From: Acidimicrobiia bacterium
GTDB taxonomy: Bacteria > Actinomycetota > Acidimicrobiia > Acidimicrobiales > Aldehydirespiratoraceae
Reading direction: 5' to 3'
Length of the DNA: 64,000 bases
Assembly (NCBI GenBank): GCA_022828135.1
Contig: JAJEJB010000048.1
Span: 1 to 64,000 of the forward strand
Shown here: positions 60,246 through 64,000 of the stretch, piece by piece
How the letters are laid out: every line of letters begins with the position of its first letter
Position numbering within the stretch: position 1 is the first letter of the stretch
The notes under the pieces: generated by a model
What the model was told of the DNA's origin: nothing
Database searches by the model: none
The model's input: only the letters and a program-made list of their open reading frames with translations
Position numbers and translations under genes: made by a program

Positions 60246-60274
60246 GTGCTACTTTGATGTGATCAAAGTAGCAC
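60246..60274. promoter_or_regulatory. 13-bp palindromic operator upstream of the transport-oxygenase operon
   Basis: GTGCTACTTTGAT, GTG, ATCAAAGTAGCAC: perfect 13-bp arms with a 3-base spacer, 50 bases upstream of the binding-protein start. Its core CTTTGAT-N3-ATCAAA repeats at 51224-51240. Position and symmetry suggest a dimeric repressor or activator site. Confidence 0.75.
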
Positions 60275-60342
60275 GCGCCGGATTGACGCGCCCAAGCGAG
60301 ACGCCGCGCCCCGCGACGGGCGAGAAGTAGGCCGGGACGCGC

Positions 60343-61044
60343 CTAGTCGGCGGGCGCGGCGCTGACGAGGATGCGGGAGGTGGCGTAGTCGCTCAGGCCG
60401 ACGGGGCCGCCCTCGACGTCGAGGGTGAACGTGCCGTCGGGGGAGCGGGCCGTGACCGTGCCGGTCGATCCCGGCGTCACTCGGGCCTCCTCCAGGAATT
60501 CGAGCATCCCGGGCTGGAACTCCAGCTCCTCGGGAATGCGCTGCACGGTGAACTCCCGTCCCACGTCAAGGGTGTCGAGGGCCACCATCTCCGGCGGCTC
60601 GTAGCCGGAGCCGGGGATGGGGTTGCCGTGGGGGCAGGTGGTGGGCTGCTCGAGCACCCGGATCATGGCCTTCTCCACCGCCGGGGAGATGATGTGCTCC
60701 CATTTGCCCGCCTCTTGGTGGGCCTCGGCCCACGACAGTCCCAGGATGTCGGTGAGGAAGCACTCGGCCAGGCGGTGGCGGCGGACCACTGTCTCGGCCA
60801 GCGAGTGTCCCCTGGCGGTGAGCTTGATGGTGCCCCTGCCCTCCTCGACGAGGCCCTCGGCCTGCATCCGCCGGATCATTTCCGACACCGCGGGGCGGGA
60901 GATCTCCAGGCGGTCGGCGATGCGGGCCTGGATTACGTCCAGGTCGTCCTCGGCCAACTCGAAGATCGTCTCGCAGTACTCCTCGAAGGCCGGATGCCAT
61001 TCGGGCGACTCGTACGGCGTCGTTTCGATCGGCGTCGAGGTCAT
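60343..61044 (-). CDS. DtxR/IdeR family metal-dependent regulator
   Basis: 233 residues. The N-terminal winged helix (IADRLEISRPAVSEMIRRMQ), the dimerisation/metal domain with RRHRLAECFLTDILGLSW, KWEHIISPAVEKAM and CPHGNPIPG, and a C-terminal SH3-like FeoA domain match DtxR proteins. They bind Fe or Mn and then repress metal-uptake genes. No DtxR-regulated metal gene adjoins it, so it probably acts elsewhere. It is 69 bases downstream, on the same strand, from the palindrome, and the site is not a typical iron-box. Confidence 0.9.
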   Translation of the reverse strand: MTSTPIETTPYESPEWHPAFEEYCETIFELAEDDLDVIQARIADRLEISRPAVSEMIRRMQAEGLVEEGRGTIKLTARGHSLAETVVRRHRLAECFLTDILGLSWAEAHQEAGKWEHIISPAVEKAMIRVLEQPTTCPHGNPIPGSGYEPPEMVALDTLDVGREFTVQRIPEELEFQPGMLEFLEEARVTPGSTGTVTARSPDGTFTLDVEGGPVGLSDYATSRILVSAAPAD

Positions 61045-61089
61045 GGCACAACCCTATGCGCGCAAGGGGCCGTCCGCAGGCTCCCAGCG

Positions 61090-61136
61090 AACTTCCGGCC
61101 GTAGAGGCGAATAGTCGCCCCCAACCGCCGGAAGTT
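61090..61136. other. Nested stem-loop between the LLM and DtxR genes
   Basis: AACTTCCGGC (61090-61099) pairs with GCCGGAAGTT (61127-61136), ten perfect base pairs. Within the loop GGCGA-ATAG-TCGCC (61106-61119) forms a second hairpin. There is no run of T after either strand, so a Rho-independent terminator is not clear. It could end the luciferase-like gene's message or be a binding site. Confidence 0.6.
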
Positions 61137-61151
61137 GGTGACGGAGGGGTG

Positions 61152-62099
61152 CTACTCGCCGTCCAGTTCCGAGATCACCGGGGCGAAGGCCTCGACGTCG
61201 GCGTTGGCGGCCCCCAGGATCATGTAGCTGAAGCCCCAGCGCTCTCGCCGCTGGCGAAGAGTGTCGGCGATCTCGGCCGGCGAGCCGATCAGCAGCAGCG
61301 GGATCTGGGCCACTGTCTCGGCAGGCTGACCGAACATGGCCGCGGTGGCTTGGATGGCCTCGGTGGTGGCCCGGCCGCCCTCCGTGATCTGCCACGACGC
61401 GATGAGCACGTTGAGTACCAGCCGGTCGAAGCGGTCGCCGGCCGCATCTCGCACCCATTCGAGCTTGGTGTCGAAGCGGTCGGCGCCGAGCACGTCGTTC
61501 ATGGCGTCGAGGCCTATCTCGCCGGAGCGCAGGTTGGCGTTCACGCCCACGATGTCGGCGTGGCGGCCGGCCAGGGTCAGTATCCGGCGCCCGCCCCCGC
61601 CTATGGCCACCGGCACCGGAGACTGCACCGGCTTGGGCAGGCCCTCGAGGCCGCGGATCGTGTAGTGCTCGCCCTCGAAGGTGAGGGGTCCGTCCTCGAA
61701 GAGGCCGCGGATGATCTGCAGGGACTCGACCATTCGCTCGATGCGCACGCTGGGCGGGTCGTAGTCCATCCCGGCCTCGTCGTAGTCGACGCGCTTCCAG
61801 CCCGCTCCGAGCCCAAGGTCCATCCGGCCGCCGGAAAGGACGTCGAGGGTGGCCACCTCCTTGGCCACCATCACCGGATGGCGGTAGTCGTTGCCGTACA
61901 CGAAGGCGCTGAAGCGCAGGGTGGTGGTGGCCGCGGCCGCGGCGGCCAGTCCCGGGCCCACCGCCAGCTGCTCGTCGAAGTGGTCGGGCATCACCAGGTT
62001 GGAGAATCCCAGCTCCTCCACCCTCTTGGCCGTCTGTGGCCACGTCAGCCCGGGCAGCGGCCCCTTCAATTCGACGCCGAAACGGAATGGATGAGTCAT
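61152..62099 (-). CDS. Luciferase-like (LLM class) F420-dependent oxidoreductase
   Basis: 315 residues. The barrel begins FRFGVELKGPLPGLTWPQTA; the signature region LDVLSGGRMDLGLGAGWKRVDYDEAG, then PVPVAIGGGGRRILTLAGRHADI match F420-dependent members such as glucose-6-phosphate dehydrogenase and MSMEG-like reductases. Substrate unknown. It is not closely similar to the other luciferase-like protein at 4893. ATG 62099 is preferred. It is divergent from the Lhr gene, with the third palindrome repeat in between. Confidence 0.85.
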   Translation of the reverse strand: MTHPFRFGVELKGPLPGLTWPQTAKRVEELGFSNLVMPDHFDEQLAVGPGLAAAAAATTTLRFSAFVYGNDYRHPVMVAKEVATLDVLSGGRMDLGLGAGWKRVDYDEAGMDYDPPSVRIERMVESLQIIRGLFEDGPLTFEGEHYTIRGLEGLPKPVQSPVPVAIGGGGRRILTLAGRHADIVGVNANLRSGEIGLDAMNDVLGADRFDTKLEWVRDAAGDRFDRLVLNVLIASWQITEGGRATTEAIQATAAMFGQPAETVAQIPLLLIGSPAEIADTLRQRRERWGFSYMILGAANADVEAFAPVISELDGE

Positions 62100-62159
62100 G
62101 GGGCCCACTGTAGAGGTGGTGGCCGTCGGCGGGCACGGCGGATTCAGGTGGTCTCGGCC

Positions 62160-62208
62160 GTTCTTGATGTAGTTGTGCCGCCCTGATGAGGTCAACTGCG
62201 TCGAGAAC
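62160..62208. repeat. Dispersed palindrome, copy 3 (one diverged arm)
   Basis: GTTCTTGATGTAGTTG (62160-62175) faces CAACTGCGTCGAGAAC (62193-62208). The three mismatches are all A to G, so an RNA from the plus strand keeps all sixteen pairs, using G-U at three positions. A minus-strand RNA would not. It lies between divergent genes. Confidence 0.85.
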
Positions 62209-62269
62209 CCTCGCGATCGCGATTCCGGGGCTGCGGGCGGGTGTCGCAGGGGGTCGGTACGGTGGCGGC

Positions 62270-64000
62270 GTGGTGGTCGACCCGCTCGCTGGCTTCTCGG
62301 AGCCGACCCGGGCCTGGTTCGCGTCGGCCTTCTCGGAGCCGACCCCACCCCAGGTGGAGGGCTGGCCGGCCATCGCGGCCGGCGACCACACGCTGGTGTG
62401 CGCCCCCACCGGCACCGGCAAGACTCTGGCCGCGTTCCTGTGGGCCATCGACCGGCTCATGGCGCAGGGTCATGCCGCGCCCGACTCCGGCACCCGGGTG
62501 CTGTACGTGTCGCCCCTGCGGGCGCTGGCGGTGGACGTGGAGAAGAACCTGCGGGCCCCGCTGCACGGCATCCAGTTGGCTGCGGAGCGCCTCGGCACGA
62601 CGGTGCATGTGCCGACGGTGGGAGTGCGCACCGGAGACACCTCCGCCGACGAGCGCCGGCGGCTGGTGCGGCATCCCCCGAACATCTTGATCACCACCCC
62701 CGAGTCGCTGTTCCTGATGCTCACCAGCCAGGCCCGCCAGACACTCACCGGCGTGCAGCATGTGATCGTCGACGAGATCCACGCGGTGGCGGCCAGCAAG
62801 CGTGGCGCCCACCTGATGGTGTCGCTGGAGCGTCTGGAGGAGCTGTGCGAGCGCTCGCCGCAGCGCATCGCGCTCTCCGCCACCCAGAGGCCCCTCGACG
62901 AGATCGCCCGCTTCCTGGGCGGCTCCGAGGCCGGCGCCGACGGCTCGCCCGTGCCCCGTCCGGTCACCGTGGTGGACTCGGGAGCCCGCAAGGAACTCGA
63001 CGTCGAGGTGGTCGTACCGGTGGCCGACATGGCCTCGCTGGGCGAGACGGTCGAGCCTCCGGCCTCTGCGGGCGCGGCGGCCGGGCCGCTGCGGCGCAGC
63101 ATCTGGCCCGCCATCCATCCCCGCCTGCTGGAGCTGGTGCAGTCCCACCGGTCCACGCTGATCTTCGCCAACGCCCGGCGGCTGGCCGAGAGGCTCGCGG
63201 CCCGGCTCAACGAACTGCACCTGGAGGCCGAGGATGAGGCCCAGAACGAGGAGGCGCAGGATCTTGGTGCGAATGCTGTGGACCTGCCACACGAAACCAA
63301 CCCGAGATCTGTGGGGGTGGGCGGTGATGGGCCGGTGCATGTGGGTGAGTCGATCGAGGCTGTGCTCCGAGCGCCGCCTCCGGTTGCGCTGGGTGACGAG
63401 CAGGCCGGTGTCGGGGCGGCCGAGGGCCTGGAGTTGGTCAAGGCCCACCACGGTTCGATCTCGCGGCAGCGCCGCCTGCTGATCGAGGACGAGCTCAAGC
63501 GGGGCGATCTGCGGGGGCTGGTGGCGACTTCCACCCTCGAGCTCGGCATCGACATGGGCGCCGTCGACCTAGTCGTGCAGGTGGCCTCGCCCGGGTCGGT
63601 GTCCTCGGGGCTACAGCGGATCGGCCGGGCCGGGCATCGGGTGGGCGAGCCGAGCCGGGGCCGGATCTTCCCCAAGCACCGGGCCGACCTGCTGGAGGCG
63701 GCCGCGGTGGTGGAGCGCATGCATGCCGGCGAGGTCGAGCACACCCGTTACCTGCGCAATCCCCTGGACGTGGCCGCCCAGCAGATTGTGGCGATGTGCG
63801 CCATGGACGACTGGCCGGTCGAGCGGCTGGCGGCCGTGCTACGACGCTCCGCTGGCTTCGCCGATCTGTCCGATGAAGTGCTGCACAGCGTGCTGGAACT
63901 GCTGTCGGGCACCTACCCGGCCGAGGAGTTCTCCGAGCTGAGGCCCCGCGTGGTGTGGGACCGGGCCGGCGGCGTGCTGCGGGGCCGGGCCGGAGCCCAG
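62270..64000 (+). CDS. Lhr-family ATP-dependent helicase (3' end beyond window)
   Basis: 577 codons from GTG 62270 to the window edge. Superfamily II motifs are in order: CAPTGTGKTLAAFLWAI (I), YVSPLRALAVDVEKNLRAPL (Ia), TTPESLFLML, VDEIHAVAASKRG (II), ALSATQRPLDEIARFL (III), then IFANARRLAERLAARLNEL, HHGSISRQRR, ATSTLELGIDMGAVDLV and QRIGRAGHRVGE (VI). A low-complexity Glu/Gln/Gly insert (about 325-380) interrupts the second RecA domain. Lhr helicases act in DNA or RNA metabolism and are about 1,500 residues, so most is missing. The divergent luciferase-like gene lies upstream. Confidence 0.9.
   Translation, partial: MVVDPLAGFSEPTRAWFASAFSEPTPPQVEGWPAIAAGDHTLVCAPTGTGKTLAAFLWAIDRLMAQGHAAPDSGTRVLYVSPLRALAVDVEKNLRAPLHGIQLAAERLGTTVHVPTVGVRTGDTSADERRRLVRHPPNILITTPESLFLMLTSQARQTLTGVQHVIVDEIHAVAASKRGAHLMVSLERLEELCERSPQRIALSATQRPLDEIARFLGGSEAGADGSPVPRPVTVVDSGARKELDVEVVVPVADMASLGETVEPPASAGAAAGPLRRSIWPAIHPRLLELVQSHRSTLIFANARRLAERLAARLNELHLEAEDEAQNEEAQDLGANAVDLPHETNPRSVGVGGDGPVHVGESIEAVLRAPPPVALGDEQAGVGAAEGLELVKAHHGSISRQRRLLIEDELKRGDLRGLVATSTLELGIDMGAVDLVVQVASPGSVSSGLQRIGRAGHRVGEPSRGRIFPKHRADLLEAAAVVERMHAGEVEHTRYLRNPLDVAAQQIVAMCAMDDWPVERLAAVLRRSAGFADLSDEVLHSVLELLSGTYPAEEFSELRPRVVWDRAGGVLRGRAGAQ

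Overview
The window is a GC-rich chromosomal segment with almost no spare sequence: genes lie head to tail, many start codons overlap the preceding stop (ATGA, GTGA, TTGA, TGATG), and GTG/TTG starts are frequent. Two luciferase-like enzymes of the F420-dependent type, a HelD/HelR-type motor ATPase, an Lhr-type helicase, a DtxR-family regulator and an HemE/HemY pair point to an actinobacterium, probably class Acidimicrobiia. This placement is inferred from gene content only. No rRNA, tRNA or CRISPR array was seen.

Layout. 0-5.9 kb: a possible transposase tail, an IolE-like TIM barrel protein, a DUF4143 ATPase, a fumarylacetoacetase-family hydrolase, an O-methyltransferase and a luciferase-like oxidoreductase. 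5.9-16.2 kb: two acyl-CoA ligases (one FadD3-like) with a coupled cytochrome P450, divergent from a glcDEF glycolate/D-lactate oxidase operon, then a VWA lipoprotein. 16.3-19.8 kb: a PadR regulator with its membrane partner, divergent across a perfect palindrome from a yeast-type cytosine deaminase, then a beta-lactamase-fold hydrolase. 20-28 kb is a patchwork accessory region: a candidate toxin-antitoxin pair, gene fragments, an ankyrin protein, two paralogous coiled-coil membrane proteins with 21-bp internal repeats, and a roughly 2-kb island. The island carries a putative sulfur-binding-domain HNH endonuclease and a DndC/CysH-like PP-loop protein, and it splits a decayed copy of the 3' end of the nearby SDR gene. 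28-42.7 kb: DUF2339 protein, aldehyde dehydrogenase, a glycosyltransferase/methyltransferase/alpha-barrel operon, Lnt, a nucleotide cyclase, HemY, HemE and a patatin. 42.8-46.2 kb: HelD-like ATPase and an orphan ABC ATPase.

46.2-60.3 kb looks like one catabolic locus. It has three blocks: (i) a Rieske oxygenase, two AtzA/guanine-deaminase-type amidohydrolases and a PanB-like enzyme on the minus strand; (ii) a divergent aldo/keto reductase, enolase-superfamily dehydratase and XRE-cupin regulator on the plus strand; (iii) a translationally coupled minus-strand operon of NMT1/THI5-like binding protein, ABC ATPase, fused double permease, Rieske dioxygenase beta and alpha subunits and a PhyH dioxygenase. 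Blocks (i)/(ii) and (iii) carry the same palindromic core, TTTGAT-N3-ATCAAA, in their promoter regions. This suggests one regulator controls uptake and breakdown of one unidentified compound. The window ends with a DtxR-family regulator, a second luciferase-like enzyme and a truncated Lhr helicase gene.

Two dispersed repeat families occur between genes: a palindrome with arms TTCTTGATGTAGTTG (three copies, near 18.6, 47.3 and 62.2 kb) and a 48-bp direct repeat (two identical copies, near 4.8 and 12.1 kb). Several enzymes have substitutions at normally invariant residues: Lnt (Cys to Ser), an ABC ATPase P-loop (Gly to Cys), the PanB-like protein, the P450 I-helix and the cyclase.
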